A DNA stretch of 64,000 nt from Triangularia verruculosa (Eukaryota > Ascomycota > Sordariomycetes > Sordariales > Podosporaceae): the NCBI GenBank assembly GCA_033296885.1, contig MU863875.1:310001-374000 (forward strand), written 5' to 3'. Positions 46,671 through 60,268 of the stretch are shown one piece after another; position 1 is the stretch's first letter; every line of letters begins with the position of its first letter. A program made the position numbers and the translations under genes. Under the pieces are notes generated by a model. It had not been told where the DNA came from and made no database searches. It saw only the letters and a program-made list of their open reading frames with translations.

Positions 46671-49600
46671 TCAGATAATAATCAGCTACCCCAGAGTTAG
46701 CATGGCCCGTTATCACTCATCACTGCACTCAGCCACGGTAATCACCGAGAAATACTTACCTCAATCAACCTCTCCGTCAGCCCAAAACACCTCCTCTCCC
46801 CTCCCTCCCCCATCGCCCCCGCCGCCCCTCCCCCTCCTCCTCCCCCAACCCCCAACCCACCCCCACCAAAACTGCTGCTACAACTTCTCCACAACCCCCC
46901 AAACCCCATCCCCTCCAACGTCTCCCCCAAATCCCTCTGCGGCTCCGCCACCACCCCCCCAACCCTCAACCCCGTCTGCAGCAGCACATGCGCCGCCTCC
47001 AACGTCGTCGAGCTCTGGCAGTGCTTGAAAATATCGTCCAACATCCACCCCACATGTCCATACAAATGGCTCATCACCCCCGGCCTCTCCCTCGTCACCT
47101 CGTTCAGCCACTGCAGGCTCCTGTACTGCACCGCGTCGTCCAGGTACTGAAAGTCCACCAGTTCAATCGCGGTATTAAGCAGCAAATCCTTGTCCTTGAG
47201 CAGCGAGAGGTCCTGTGCCGAGCGGAGAGATACAAGGTCCGAGAGCCCGGCGGGGTTGATGCCGACGGACCAGAGGTTTTCTCTCAGTTCATCGATCGAG
47301 ACGGTGCGCGCCAGCATGAGGGCCATGTACGGCGATCCCGCCAAATCCCGGATCGATCTGTCGGTGGGGAAGGACGAGGATAGCGGGTTGTTCCGTGGGG
47401 GGGCGGGTTCGTTCCAGGTTGTCATTTCTAAAAAGGTGGATAGCACCCGAAGCGCCGTGGTGCGGGTGTAGGCGTCGGTGAGGCCCCGGACAAGACAGGC
47501 GCACGCGGCAAAGTGGAAGTTTTCGGCGTTGAAGTGGATGCCGTATGCCTCGTCGAGATGGAGGGCTGCTTCTTCGAGCTGGACGCGGCCCTGAAGCAGG
47601 TAGGGCACCATTTTGTCTCCTCGCATGTCACCCGAGGTGCTGATGTTGGTGAGGACTGACTCCAGGAACATGGCGGTGCAGTTGAAGAGGTTTGGCGGGA
47701 CGAGTCGTAGAAGTGACATGGCCAGCCAGAAGAGCTGCAGTCCATACCTCGACGCAGAAGGGAGCTTCGCCATCATTTTCGAGAGCGATGTGACGATAGC
47801 AACGAGCATATCACTGCTCGTATCGTCCCCAAACCTGCCCACACTGTTCCTCAACGCAACAAGGACTTGATAGAGCAAGTCATCATCAACCTCCTCCCTC
47901 GCCAGACATCCCATCACGGTAAACGCCCGCGGTTGAATCGCCGGGTTATTCTGAAACGCCGTGCTCGCAACCAGACTCATCCACCTCGACCTCCACGCAT
48001 TCGCCAGATCCACCGACGGCGCCGCAACCGAGCACGTCTCAAACAAAATCGCCGCCAAGCTCTCCGTCGCACTCAGCGTCGACCCGGCCTCCTGGTTTGT
48101 CGAAATCGACGCGCCATCCCTCAGCGACGACACACAGTTGACAAAAATCTCACTCTTGCTGTCCGACAGCGTCTCCAACGCAGCCCGCATCTTGCTCTGC
48201 CTCGCCTCGTCCAGATCAAAGTGCGTGCACGCCGAGTGCAGCGTGTTCGTCAGCAGCTGATGCACCGTCACCCTCACATCCGACATGCCAGTGTTGGCCA
48301 GCATCGTCACAATGTGAAAGATCTCGGCCAGATACATCTGCGCCTGCACCCCACTGTCAAACGCCAACGCCTTGCAGAACTGCAGCAAGACGCAAATCTC
48401 ATTCCAGACGGCATTATCCGGCAGCGACCTCGTCGGCCTCAGCGACGTACGATTCAGCGCCTTCCTCAGCCGCGAGATAAACCTCGCTCTCAAGGTGATC
48501 GTCCCAATCGCACTCGCCACCGACGCCAAAATCTCCGTCTGCTCATCCATAAACCCAATACTCAGCGCCGTCTTGATGATCTCGTCAAGCAGAATATCCA
48601 GCAGCACCTCATCCTTTTGAATCACCGGCCAGACCGAGTGTCCCAGGGTATTCATCAACGTCGGATCATTAAGCGTAATATCAATGAGCTTCCGGAACAA
48701 CGCCGCGATTTTTTCTCTTCCCTTGTCGCTTTCGCTCTCGCTCGCCAAGAGCGACGTCCGCAGGCCAGGAATCCAGGGAGCCATGTACTCCAAACTAAGG
48801 GGCTTCTGCTCATCCGAAAAACTGTCCCACCCGACAAAGAACTCGTTGAGGAAATCCGACGTCAGCTGCGGCTCCGCCTGGGCGAGCTTCTTGCTGATGT
48901 TGACGATAAACCGCGAGGGGTCGGGAGGGATCGAGATGTCCTTCCCGCTCATGAGCATCGACGCCGCGCTGAACTTGAAAGCCTTGCACAGTGCACTGAG
49001 GAGGTTATACGACGCCAACCTCAGCCTTGGATCCCCACTCGAAAGATTCGTCAAAGCCAAGTTAAGCAACGTCCCGGGCACATCCTGCGGTCTAATCAAC
49101 CGATCAAACGACTTCATCGCCCTGTGATCCTTGCCATACTTTGCCTTTGCCGCCCGAATCGCCTGCAGCACATCCGCCTTCTTCGGACTGGTAAAGTACA
49201 TGACAATCTTGCCATTGTCCGCCCTGAGCCCAAAAGCAGAGTCATCCTCCGTCTGGATCGAAGTCGGCGCCTCGTCCACGTCGCCCAACCGGAAAATGTC
49301 ATTAACAGTTGTGTTGAGGCGGAACCCGGGGACGTCTTGCTTCTTCGTGGTGGTCACCTGCACAAACTGGCTCCCCACCTTGATGACCACGTCGATTTTG
49401 CCCTTTGACTTGGATAATCTGGTGATCGGTTGAAAGACGTATCGCGTGTCTGTGACGACGCTGATCGTCTCCTTGGGGAGATGCAATTGGCTGAGGTGGA
49501 AGTGCGCCTGCAGGTCTTGCAGGCTGCCGATGAGGTGATACTCGACGTTGTTGGGGCTGAAGACACTAGCTTCGTTCCTGGTTGATATCCTGAGAACGCG

Positions 49601-52600
49601 GCGGAAGCACTTCTTGCAGGCGCTGTTCATGTTGTAAATGTAGATCCGAGCCAGCTGCTTTGACAGCTCGGTGGGTGTCAATTGCTCCAGCTTCTGGAAC
49701 AGCTCGTCCCTCGGCTCAGTTTGCCCATTGTAGCAGGTGGCATCAATGAGCAAGCCAAATGGACGATGCCACAGCCTGCTGGCAATCTTAAGGTAGCAGT
49801 AGATCAGCGTGTCATAGTCGATCGACTCGGCGTCGATATTCCTGAGAATAATGCAAATGATGGAAAGCCCATCCTTGCTCTCACCACCGTCATAGACTGC
49901 TCTCGCCGTGAGGAACGACTCCGTGCTGCGGAACGCATTGCGAAGCATAAAGTCTTGGAACCTTGAATAGGCCGGTGGGCTGTTCGCTGAGATTTGTGGC
50001 CTGTTCCAGGTGACCGCCAACGGCGTTGGGCCAAGGTGATTCATAATCAAATTTCGAAGAGGCTCAAGAACAGGAGACTTGGCACGTGCCGTCCCCGAAG
50101 GCGACCTCACCAGCTCCCGCCTTTCCTGCGCCTTGAGCCTCAACCGGACCTGATCCCAATGCTCGTATAGAAACCTGTGCAGTCCAACACAGCTGCCAAA
50201 ATCGAACGACTCGCCACTTGGGGGGTTCTCAAAGTTGCTCATAGGCGCCTATTTTCCCGTTAGCAAACCCACCACTCCTTCACCCCACCTTCAACAAAAA
50301 AAACTCACCGAAATCTCCCTCAAAAACGTAGTCACCCGGTAGATATTATTCGTCAAAAACTCAATCAGCGGGAACATGTACGGCTCCTTCACCCCAAACA
50401 GCACATTATTCGCCAGATTCTGCACCACCTTTGCAATCAGCAACAAGCCCCTCCTCATCTCCTTCGACGGCGGCGTCGACACCAGCCCCTCCGCCTCAGG
50501 AGCCACAATGGCTGGGCAAAAGAACCTCAAAAAGATAAACGCCCCCACAGCCGTGTACTTTGAGTCTGGAAACTTTTGCACCACCGTCGTCGAAATGATG
50601 TTGCAAATCTTGCGAAACGTCGCCGGCATGCTATCCGTCGAAGCACAAATATTGTCGATAAACACCTTGGCCACAATCTGCAAGTGTTCCGCGTTCGTCT
50701 GGAGTTCTTCCGGGCTTGTCACTCTGGCTGGGTCAAGCTCCAGGTTGAGGTCCTTGGACGTGAGCATCAGCCGCTCCACCACGTTCTGCAGCGTCCCCTT
50801 AAGATAGCCGACGCCCTTCCACTTGGCGTAAATGGACAGCATCTTGCTCGCTACCGATGTTCTTCTGAGCAGTTCTGGCTCACTCTCCGTGTCCTCGACC
50901 TCTTGCTTTATAAGAGCGTCGAGCAACACAAAGGTAAGGCCCCTCGTCTCAAAGATATTCAGCAACGAAATTGTCAGCTCATCCATGTCGTGACTTGGGC
51001 ATACCGCACTCATGGCCGTAGCCAAGCTAGTGTCGTTGATCAGCAGCTCAATAAGCTCATCGTACTTCTCACTCACGGCCGCATCGCTGAGGTTGTTGAA
51101 CTCGGTGCCCTGAACCAAGATATTATGGAGCACCTTGAGAAACGCCGTCCTAATCTCGACGTTCTCATGGTACCCTATGCTCAGCGAATGCTTCAGCCCC
51201 ACATCGATGTTTGCACTGAGGAGGTTCGACAAAATCGAGATGGCCAGATCAGCCGGTGTGGCAACGTCGGCATCTTTATGGAAATGATGTCCGCGGTGAG
51301 TGCTGCCGAACTCTGCCGAGCTGGCCGAGTCCATATTGAGCAGGGAGAGGAAGCGGTTGAAGTACTGGTGGAACATCTGTGACTTGAGCTCACTGGTGCC
51401 GGCGTCAGTCTGACCATCGCCAGGCTGGAGAGGGAGACGATAAGTGAGCTCAGCCAAAGCCCTGAGACAAGCTCTGTCTAGGTCCCGCTGGACACGAACC
51501 ATCTCATTCTCACGACTGCTGCTGTTGCTGTACCCTGTGCTGTCTCCACGCGGTGAACGTGGCCTGGCGATCCAGCTAAAGATGTATTCGAGCAGTTGAT
51601 TGCGGTTGCGAACATCGTCGCGCAGGTTCAAGTGTTCTTTTCGTTTCGTGACAGCTTCGCACAGCTGGCAAATCTTGATCTTCACCCTCAAGCAGGCGGG
51701 AGTGTCAGGTACACCGTCCAAAAACTTGGCAAAGTTGAGGGAAAGAGCACCTAGATGCAGGGAAGATGCAGCACCAAGGTCTGTCGGTGTATCAAGCCTT
51801 TCCACGAGGGCCTTGAGAAGTGAAGATGACTGCTCCGCAAAGATGATGTCGTTGTCCTGGCCCTTGATGCTCGGCTCCATGGCGCCGGTAAAGAGCACAT
51901 CAAGCTGTGTCTCGAGTGCCTTGAAAAGGGGCTGATACAGCGAAGGCGGGACCTCGGTCGACAAGACCTCCCTGATGGTCTCGCGGATCCGGACATTAGC
52001 GCATGCTAGAAGCTGAACGCTCAGCTTCAGGTACTGGCTCAGCAGTGGCTCCTCGTGATTCACAGAAGACAGCCTGTCGATCCACCGTAGCCCGCTGATG
52101 GAAGGTTCTTCGTGGTTGACGGCCTGTTCAGCCGTGCAAATACCACCCAGCGAGGCCAAGAAACCCGAGTAGTTTCGCCACTCTGCCACCATTCTCTCCT
52201 GCCCGCCTTCGACCGCCATCAACGACAAGTCTTTGGACAAATGAAGCCATCTTTCAAAGACCAGCTCCCAGGCATCCAGAATACCAGCACTGGGATATTG
52301 CATGCGCCTCAAGAGTGACCTAACTCTCTTTTGGAACGCAACCAGCCCAGTGAAGCGGAAATCTCTGGACGAGATCTCACCAAAAACCTCCCCGTTTCGA
52401 AGAAGCGTAAGTGATGATTTGGCCGTAGCGGGCGTGGTATCGATCAGCCTGCACTCCTCCAAGAACGTTCCTATACAGGACGTCACAATCTGGCAAATCT
52501 CAATATCCGCCGAGCAAAGCGACAGCAAAAACAACGTCTCCAACTTGGTCGAAGCAGCCGTCCTCTCGGCCACGTCCTCCGAGATCTCGCCCAGCTCCGG

Positions 52601-54833
52601 AATCGAAGTCAGCAGATGCAGCCTCGATTCCAGATACCCCTGAACAGCCCTCAACCCATCCGCCGTACTCGGCCACCTCGCCCTGTCGCATATCGAAATC
52701 AAAATAAGCGACCTACAAACTCTGTTAGCCGTTTCCATCCCCAACCCATTTTTCAGTATCAAAAAACTCACGTCAACCTCCAAAAATTGGTCTTAAACCC
52801 CCTCGAACTAATCCCCTTACTCGCCCTCAGCGTCATCAACACCTTCTCATCCCCAAACAACATCCTCGCCACCCCCGTCGCCAACCTCCTAATCCCCTCA
52901 TCGCTCGCAATAATACAGCTAATCAGCGCCTCCAAATTCTCCTCGTAAAAGTGATCCCTCTCGGTCTTCTCCGCCGGCGGGCCCTCAAACAGCGTCATCG
53001 GGCTCGCATCCAAGAAATTCAACACATTGCTCACCATACTCACCATCCCGCTGCTCTCCAGCACCTTCCTCTGCCCCGCCTGCTCCTCAATATACCCCTC
53101 ATGCATCAACTCGCTCATCGTGTGCAACTGCCCCTGAATGAACGCGCTCGCCGCCGTGAACAGCGGCTGGTACCTCCCCCTGTCCTCCTGCCTCGCAAAA
53201 TACGCGCACGCCTGTATCACCGTGATCTTGAAGCTGTGCGGCGCGCTCGGCGCCAAGCACGTCAGCGCAAGGGAGTCAACACAGCTCTCAAAGTTCAGGT
53301 GCGACAGCGACACAAACGCCGCCGTCATGACATCCTGCTCAAACAGCGCCCCGTCGACTCCCGGCGGGAACCTCCTGAACACGGCGTCCTTGACCTCGTC
53401 TTGCACGTCCATCGCGTAAGAAGTCAGGGCGCTGTCGCTGTCGGCATCAAAGTGCCTCGCCACTCGCAAGAGCAACACCAGGCAATACGCCGCATGCTCG
53501 TTCCTGTTCCTCAACGCCTTCCTCAGTCCCTCCAGAAACTGCACCTTCTTCGCCATGCCCCCGCTCTTCGCCTCGCGCATGTTGCTCGCCACCTCAAACA
53601 CGTCCGGCAGCAGAAACAACAGCGTCATTTGCATCGGGAACAGCAGCGCCCTTCTCCGTCCATTGTCCACCACCGTCTGCGTCATGTCAAACAGCGTGTC
53701 CGGCGCGTTTTCCCTCCGCTTTTGTATCGAGTGTATGGCGATGAACTCGTCCGGGTACCGGTCCAGCCACCTCGTGATCAGCAACGGCATGACCACGGCA
53801 ACGGTGTTTTGGAACGACTTTCGAAAGTGGAGGAAGCTAGAGCAGAGCTCTTGGATGACCAGGGCCAGTTTCTGGTAGTCAACCCAGAAGAAGGATACCA
53901 GTCTGAGCATGATGAGGGCGGCGCGTTCCTCCTCTGCTACAGCGGCGTTGGGTATGGGGGTACCCTGCGGAGGAGCATGGGCGCGGACGGCATAGATGAC
54001 GCTGCGGAAGAAGTCGAATGCTTTGGGCCAGCTGGAGGCGGTGACGTACTCGACGATGAGCTTAATGTGGGCTTCTATCGCGGTTGCTTGAGCACCCAGC
54101 AGCCGGCTCGTCTCGGGTGGTTCGCTGGAGGGAGTGGAGAGTGGTGTTCGACTTGGCTCCTCGGGAGTGGGAAGGGTAATATGTTTGGCCGAGGTGTCGT
54201 CGAGGATGGTCTTGGCAGGGAGGGTGTAGCCGTCGGGAATGGGTTCAAAGAGCACTTTTATGGCTTCGAATATGCGAGCGAGGAGGCTCTCGCTGAGGGA
54301 TTCGCGTGGGTAGAAAGCGGCTCGCTGGCCAGGGGATAAGGCCCCCTCCGCGGCCAGAGTAGGTGAAGATGTCCCCGATGCTGAGCCATCATCGCTGCTG
54401 GCGGGTCCGTTCTGGGAGCCGTACCAGTTGCTGGCGCAGCAGTCGGCGATAAGCTCAAGAATGTAGAGCTCGGAAAGTATTATATGTGGTGGGTGGGAGA
54501 GAAGGGATCGGAAGGGTTGGGACTGCTCCTTGAGCACGGTCAGGAGGGCATCGAGCACGAGTGCGATGGACCCAAGGGCGCTAAGGTTGACGAGGGTCGA
54601 GCGCGTCTTCAGTACAACTTCGTCTTGAATAAAGTCAGAGGTTGGCGTGCCGGTGCGGTGGGGGAGCTGTCAGATGTCCGAGAAAAGCAATTAGCTTCTA
54701 GAATATCCCAAGGAAAAAGCAAAGCCACTGAGCCTCCTCCTTCTCTTCATCTTCTTCTTCATCATTATCATCAAAAACCTACCCTTGAGCTGAGCCTCTC
54801 CACCAGGCTGCCCACCAAGGCGTCGCCATTCAT
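46671..54833 (-). CDS. IRA1: Neurofibromin/Ira-type Ras GTPase-activating protein
   Basis: Negative regulator of Ras/cAMP signalling that stimulates GTP hydrolysis by Ras. Five exons: 54833-54783, 54666-52772, 52712-50309, 50248-46760 and a predicted 15-nt last exon, 46685-46671. The product has 2,617 residues. All phases close and introns are 116, 59, 60 and 74 nt. The N-terminus is MNGDALVGSLVERLSSR followed by LPHRTGTPTSDF. The RasGAP domain (about 1150-1450) holds ELLRRTSVASKML, with the probable arginine finger, and the signature FLRFFCPAIVAPE near residue 1372. A Sec14-like/PH-like module follows (LLIDATCYNGQTEP, KQLARIYIYNMNSACKKCF). The C-terminal 1,000 residues are helical repeats ending in a Gly-rich stretch. 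The first exon is missed if only the long frame from 54558 is used. The last exon is the least certain: without that splice the frame stops at 46742. Confidence 0.93.
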
Positions 54834-56102
54834 TGTGCGTCGATTCTAGTAGGTCCGTTCCGCCGCCTTCTCATGATTAGGGGGAATCCTCCTCGAGATA
54901 AGCTGTCTTTTGCCTTGCGTGGGGGTGTTCGCGAAGTTGCTGTGCCGGAATGTCAGAAGCTATCGCCTAGCTCGGTGCGTGTTGCCGTCCAATGCAAGTC
55001 CCGATGTAATTATCTTCCCGTTCTCCTCCAACAATTTGACCGCGCCGTCTTTGTAGATTTATTGCAGGTCAAGTTTGAGCTTCGCGGTTGGTGTTGCCGT
55101 CGTTTGGTCGTCGCACCGATCCTGCGGCGGGCAGCTAAAGATGCAAGATGGCGCTATTATCAAATGCTCGGCGCTCGCTCCCGTTCTCTCCTCTGTTCCC
55201 TCGGTTCCTTTGTCTTTTCGGTCAGTGTCTGGGTGGGTATGCCTATTGCCAAAATTGTTTAAGTCACCAAAGATGGCCAATGCAGGTTTTTGCTATGCAG
55301 AAGCAGACCGCAGGGACACACCGACGAAAGGACAGGCACGACCCGAAACTTGGGGGCCGGAACGCAAGAGGGACAGCGCCGGCGGATTGCGGCACAACAA
55401 CAGAGTGGAGGTGGAGGACGGATATGGGGAGGGTTAGGAGAGCTGGTCACTGTGGTGGTTGCGGGCGGTGGGGGTGGGAGACGGGGGCTCCTCTCACTCG
55501 CTCGGTTCGGAGCGGGGACCCCTACCAATCAATCCAGAGTCTCTCTTCCCTGTAAACAATGCCGGGCATGGGGGTGAAGGCGGGCGAGAGATGATGGACA
55601 GCACACACAGCACGCAAACAACCCGGCAAACCCACCCAAGCTCCATGCTCACCGCCCGCTCTCTTGTTCCCTCCCGCGCTGCCCGCCCGCTGTTGCATTC
55701 GCCATGCCCACCCCCATCCATGCCATGGATGATGAGTCGATTCCACCATCGAGGTTCTCCGCTCATTGATCATCAATTCCTTTGTTCATCTCTTCGAGGA
55801 GAATATTCTGTACGCCATGAATCACTTGCCTATTTCATCCGACCCCCCGAAATAGCACGGACTCTAATGAAGCCACTAGCTATAATTCCCCACGAGCAAA
55901 TTGGAATACGTTGTTTTCTCTTGAATTTATAGAAGCAAATCTCCACCAACGTCGTATTTGTGCAAATTATACCTATTAGCATAGTTCCAAGCTAGCACAC
56001 AACCCTTCCAACGCTCAAGAAAACCATTGTGCATCAAATTCAACTGATACAACGTAGCCCCTGCTCCTATATCTATACAACTCCAACTCCTACATCCTTT
56101 CC
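54834..56102. other. Intergenic region between RasGAP and Rat1
   Basis: About 1.27 kb containing the RasGAP promoter and leader on the left and the Rat1 3' UTR on the right. Plus-strand frames at 54873, 55148 and 55459 have a random look and no splice partners. Nothing else is seen. Confidence 0.4.
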
Positions 56103-59100
56103 CTAGCGTCGATATTCCCTATCATCGCGACGGTTCCCACCTCCACCCCGTTGACCATCCCGTCTGTTGTCATATCTTCTGTCCTGGCCTCCCTGACCCT
56201 GAGGGCGATACTGATCGTGCCTTCCTGGGTAGCCCTGACCACCCTGCCCCTGATAACCACCGCCATGGCCAGGCGGTGGCACCGGTGGCATAGCATACCT
56301 GTTCGGCGGGCCCTGGTTATACCCACCTTGTTGGTAAGGTGCCACATAACCCGGCGGAGGAGGTGGAGGACCGCCCTGTCCAAAGCCTGGGAACCCAGGA
56401 GGAACAGGCGGTTGCCAGCCAGGCGGAGGAGCGTACTGGTTTCTGCCACCACCACCACCACCACCACCACCGCCACCACCATACCCATTGCCATACCCGT
56501 TGCCGTAGCCTTGAGACTGGCTGCTGTTGTTGTTGTTGCCCCGGTAGTTATTGTTATACCCACCACGGTCATTGCGATTGTTGTTACCGCCGCCTGGCCC
56601 GTAGTTGATACGATCACCTCTGCCGCCGTTGCGGTTGTAGTTGTTGGCCAGAGGCACACCGCCAAAGTTCCGTCCGGCGTTGCGGCCCTTGCCCTTGAGT
56701 ATCTCAATGTCGCTCCTGTCGAGGGCCGGAGGTGGGAGCGTTACACCGCGGAGAAGCTGGGACTTGTGAATGTGAGAGGTGGAGGGAAGATGGTAGTGAA
56801 CGCTAGCGATAATGTTAGCTTGCATGTATGATTGATCACCGTGGGGGAAAAAACATACCTGAGAGTCCGGTCGAAATCAACATCCGGAAACGTGTGCCTT
56901 TCCAAAGGATACCGCAGCTCGCCATGAGGAACATAGCCCTCAATCTTCTCAATCGTCCCCGTCAACCCCTCACTCAACTTGCTATCAATCTCAATCTTAT
57001 CGCCCACCGGCTTCTTGGAATAAAACTTGGCCGTGATGTCCTCATACACAGGATGCGCATCCGAAATGATGAGAACCTCCTTGCCCGGCTCATTACGAGC
57101 CTTGTCCTCCTCACTAAGGAGCTCCTGCTTGGCTTCCATCGCCTTCAACAAGCGAGGCATCTCAATGAACGGAAGCAGGGCAACACCCTGCCACGCCATC
57201 TTCTTGCCGTTCAAGTCAATGTCAAACTCTTCCGGGTAAAAGTCGATGATCTCGCTGTCTTCGTTGGTCATGAGGTCATGGAAGACCTCCGGGATAGCGT
57301 GCCTAGACGCCGCGGGAAGGACGCTCATGAGCTGCTCAAAGGGGCGAGATATTCTGCCCTTGTCAAAGTTGATGGTCATCTTGCCAAGATCAACAAAGTC
57401 GGCCGCAAAGGGAGCATAGTGATAGGGATAGAACCATTCCCAAGACGGGCAGCCTTGCAAGTAATACATCAGTACCCAGGCCATCCCCTCGGCATAGGCC
57501 CGCGCAACCTTGTGCCGGAACTCGATATCCTTGGGGTCAACCTTGAACTTTTGCTCGTAATACCGATCGGCATAGCCCTCTTCCCACAGTCTGACTGTGT
57601 CGACAGCTTCCTCCTCGCCCGAGGCAGGAGTCTCAGTGATGAGCTCGGCCTTGCGCTTGCCAAGAGCGGATGGGGGAGACTTTGGCTGGGTCTCTTCTGC
57701 GACAGGCTCCTTGGGCTCCTCGGCGGTGGGCGCCGGGGCCTCCTCTTTGGGCTTGGCCATGAGGCTCTGGATCTGGCTCTTGAGCACACTGGCAGCGCTC
57801 TTGTTCGCCACATTGGCCTGGTCAACCGCTTGGCGATTCACGACCATATCATGAGTGATACTATGCGCAGCTGGCTTCGGAAGGTTTGACACAGAGATCA
57901 AATTCATGCTGGCTGCAGCGAATGTCTCGGGAGGAGGGCCCCGCGACTTGCGGTACGACGGCGAGTCTTGCTGTCCCTTCCCATTACGCTGCTGCTGCTT
58001 CTCCTGTTGAAGCTTTCGCCTTTTGAATCCGGCCTCTCTCCGGTCTTCGGTCTCCTTTCTTCTCCGGAAGATGGCATTCTCCTGCTTGGCAAGGCCAGCC
58101 ATGATGAGTTGGAGCCGCTCAAGGTCGAGATGGCCATCTTTGGTCATGTATCCACCCATTGACGGCAGGTTGTCCTTCCAAACGGCAACGAGCGTATCTA
58201 TACCATTCTCTCGGATCTCCAACGCAGGCAAATGAGGAAGGAAATCGTTCCCCACCAACATGGTCATACAAACCCAATCTAGCTTAACATGTGAGTATAC
58301 AATTTTATAAAGGATTGTTGTTAGCATTACTCACCATCGATAGCGCGCTCAACGTCCCAAACGAAGGGAAGACCAGGAACGTTAAGTTCCACCGCAAGAC
58401 TGTTGAAAATGGGTTAGCTACTGATCCAATCCGAGCATCAAGAGTATTAACGGGCTGAACGTACTATTCGCGGAAAATGTTGACGTGAAGCCAAATAAAT
58501 GGTTTGAGAGGGACAGCCTTGTCCTTTTCACCGAACTCGCCTTCTTTTTCCTTGGCCTCTCCCCGACAGTTCGCCGCGTCATGTCCTTTTTGGCCGCAGA
58601 GCTTGCACAGTCTAGGTTTGCTGTCCTGGGCAAATACATCTTCACGGAGAACGCGGAAGTGAGGCTCATGAGTGGCAAGACCCAGCATGATCAAATCGGC
58701 ATCAAGTCCATAGATGACGTGACGAGTGTTGGGGTCGTGGTCTGGCGAATTCCTCTGCGCGCGAATATACTCCATAATCTTGTGTTCGCCCTCGCCAGGA
58801 ATGGTCGCATCGGAGATAATCACCTTCATTTTCGCCCACGCAGGATCTGTGTTGAGCTTGTACGAGCACCAATAACGCAAGGAAGCTGCGAGGATGTCCA
58901 TGAACGGTGTACCAGGGGTAATGGAATTTGAATCGAATGCCTTTTGAACGACCTCCTCAACCGGCTGAACCTGCATAGTGCTCTTTTTGTCCTTCTGGAG
59001 CATCTTGAGCAGCTTCTCCTTGTCCTCTTCTTTCTCTTTGGCGTCGCGGGCAGCGCGGAAACGGCGGGATCGCTGTTGATTCATCTTAGCTCTGGGGGCA

Positions 59101-59473
59101 ACACCGTCTGTTCAAATTCGGGTTAGTTCCTTTCTGTCTCGAGGGGAGGGTGCTTCGACATACCAACGGCAATCATCAGGAGCTTGCGCGGGCGCACCAT
59201 GTTCACAACACGGTCGGTGTATTTGAAGATCTCAACCATCATCTCCTCCTCATCCTTGGGGGCCGGCCTGTCCTCGGGATGGGAACAGGGATGGACGATA
59301 CCGTTCATGTCGAGGTACAAGTTGTCGAACTCCTCGCCATTCGGATTCGGCTTGGTCGTGTCGACGGGAATGACGGTGCCATCCTCCATGGAAACCGGCG
59401 TCTCCTCGATCACGGGACTTATGATTTTGGAATACTTGGTGGATAACCACCGGAAGGCCGCAGGAATACCCAT
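56103..59473 (-). CDS. RAT1: Rat1/Xrn2 nuclear 5'-3' exoribonuclease
   Basis: Nuclear exonuclease for torpedo termination by RNA polymerase II and for 5' trimming of rRNA and snoRNA. Exons: 59473-59164, 59107-58465, 58399-58335, 58278-56859 and 56802-56103, giving 1,045 residues. Introns are 56, 65, 56 and 56 nt. The catalytic domain starts MGIPAAFRWLSTKYSK and has LYLDMNGIVHPC, DGVAPRAKMNQQRSRRFR, IPGEGEHKIMEYIR, GLDADLIMLGLATHE and, after exon 4 begins, DWVCMTMLVGNDFLPHLP. A CCHC zinc knuckle, CKLCGQKGHDAANC, is present (about residues 270-285), as in Rat1 but not Xrn1. The second conserved region ends in ILKGKGRNAGRNFGG. The last 170 residues are a low-complexity tail with Asn runs, twelve consecutive glycines, proline runs and RGG-like arginines. 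It is divergent from USO1 (795 bp). Confidence 0.96.
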
Positions 59474-60268
59474 CTTCTTGATGCGATCTCGTCGAGCCGA
59501 TGTTGTTTGCTGTTCGAAGACAGGCTCAACCTTGGCAGGCTAGTTGGCGATGTTGCGATTCAGGGACAAGCGCAGCTAATCGCATCAGCGTCGCGTTGTC
59601 AACCGCCTTGTCAGTGATTATTTGGCGACTTCCGGTTTCGTGGAAGAGTCGTGGTTGATCGGTCAAACCTCCGCGATTGTTGTTGTCTTCGGACCATAAA
59701 GAGAAGAGAACAGAAGGCGTGTGTACCTTTTTGGCCTTGTCGCTGCGGTTGCAGAAAATTGAGGACGGCCGAGAACAGTGTGCATGCAGTTACGTGGAGC
59801 CATTTACACTGTATTTCAAAGCCAAATGTGCTTTCAGCAGCCCTCCATATACAGTGAGGCGCGCACTGTGGCTGGATCGGCCCAGACCATTGCGGTTGCG
59901 GACCCACTTTATTTTGAGCTGGGGCGGTGGACATCCCGCACAGCTGCTGCCATGAAGCCAATGCCGCTGCCCGCCGCAGTACCAGAAGGGTCCCCTAACC
60001 AAGCTCCGGCTATTAGGTACACCTGTCCCTTTAGCAGGCCTTGAGCCTTCAACTGATACCCATAACATATGACAGAGCCTGGGGAGCTCCACGGCGATAT
60101 CTTCACTCTCACTTGCTTGGGCCACTAGTTAACAGCCTGTCCCATTCGGTGCCGCCCCTCAATTCCAGGCCAGACCGAGACACGTTTTCCAAGATACGAG
60201 CTTCCATGGCAGCTAACAAGCCACAACCCTTCCTCATCCGACACCCATAGAAAACACCATAGCCAGCC
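59474..60268. promoter_or_regulatory. Divergent promoter between RAT1 and USO1
   Basis: This 795-bp region lies between two start codons and should carry both promoters. No TATA box or known factor site was recognised with confidence. Short frames on either strand have no protein character. Confidence 0.5.

Noticed and set aside
47867..49408. 513-codon plus-strand frame antisense to the RasGAP gene (also 52951-54339, 462 codons)
   Set aside because: Both mirror well-supported coding exons and are rich in Arg, His, Gln and Leu as expected from the complement of GC-biased codons. They have no domain and no independent promoter evidence.
54667..54782. 116-nt RasGAP intron with ATGATGA and CTGA near its ends, reminiscent of a box C/D snoRNA
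   Set aside because: The CTGA is the ordinary branch or acceptor region, the body is a purine-rich simple sequence, and no antisense element next to the D box could be recognised.
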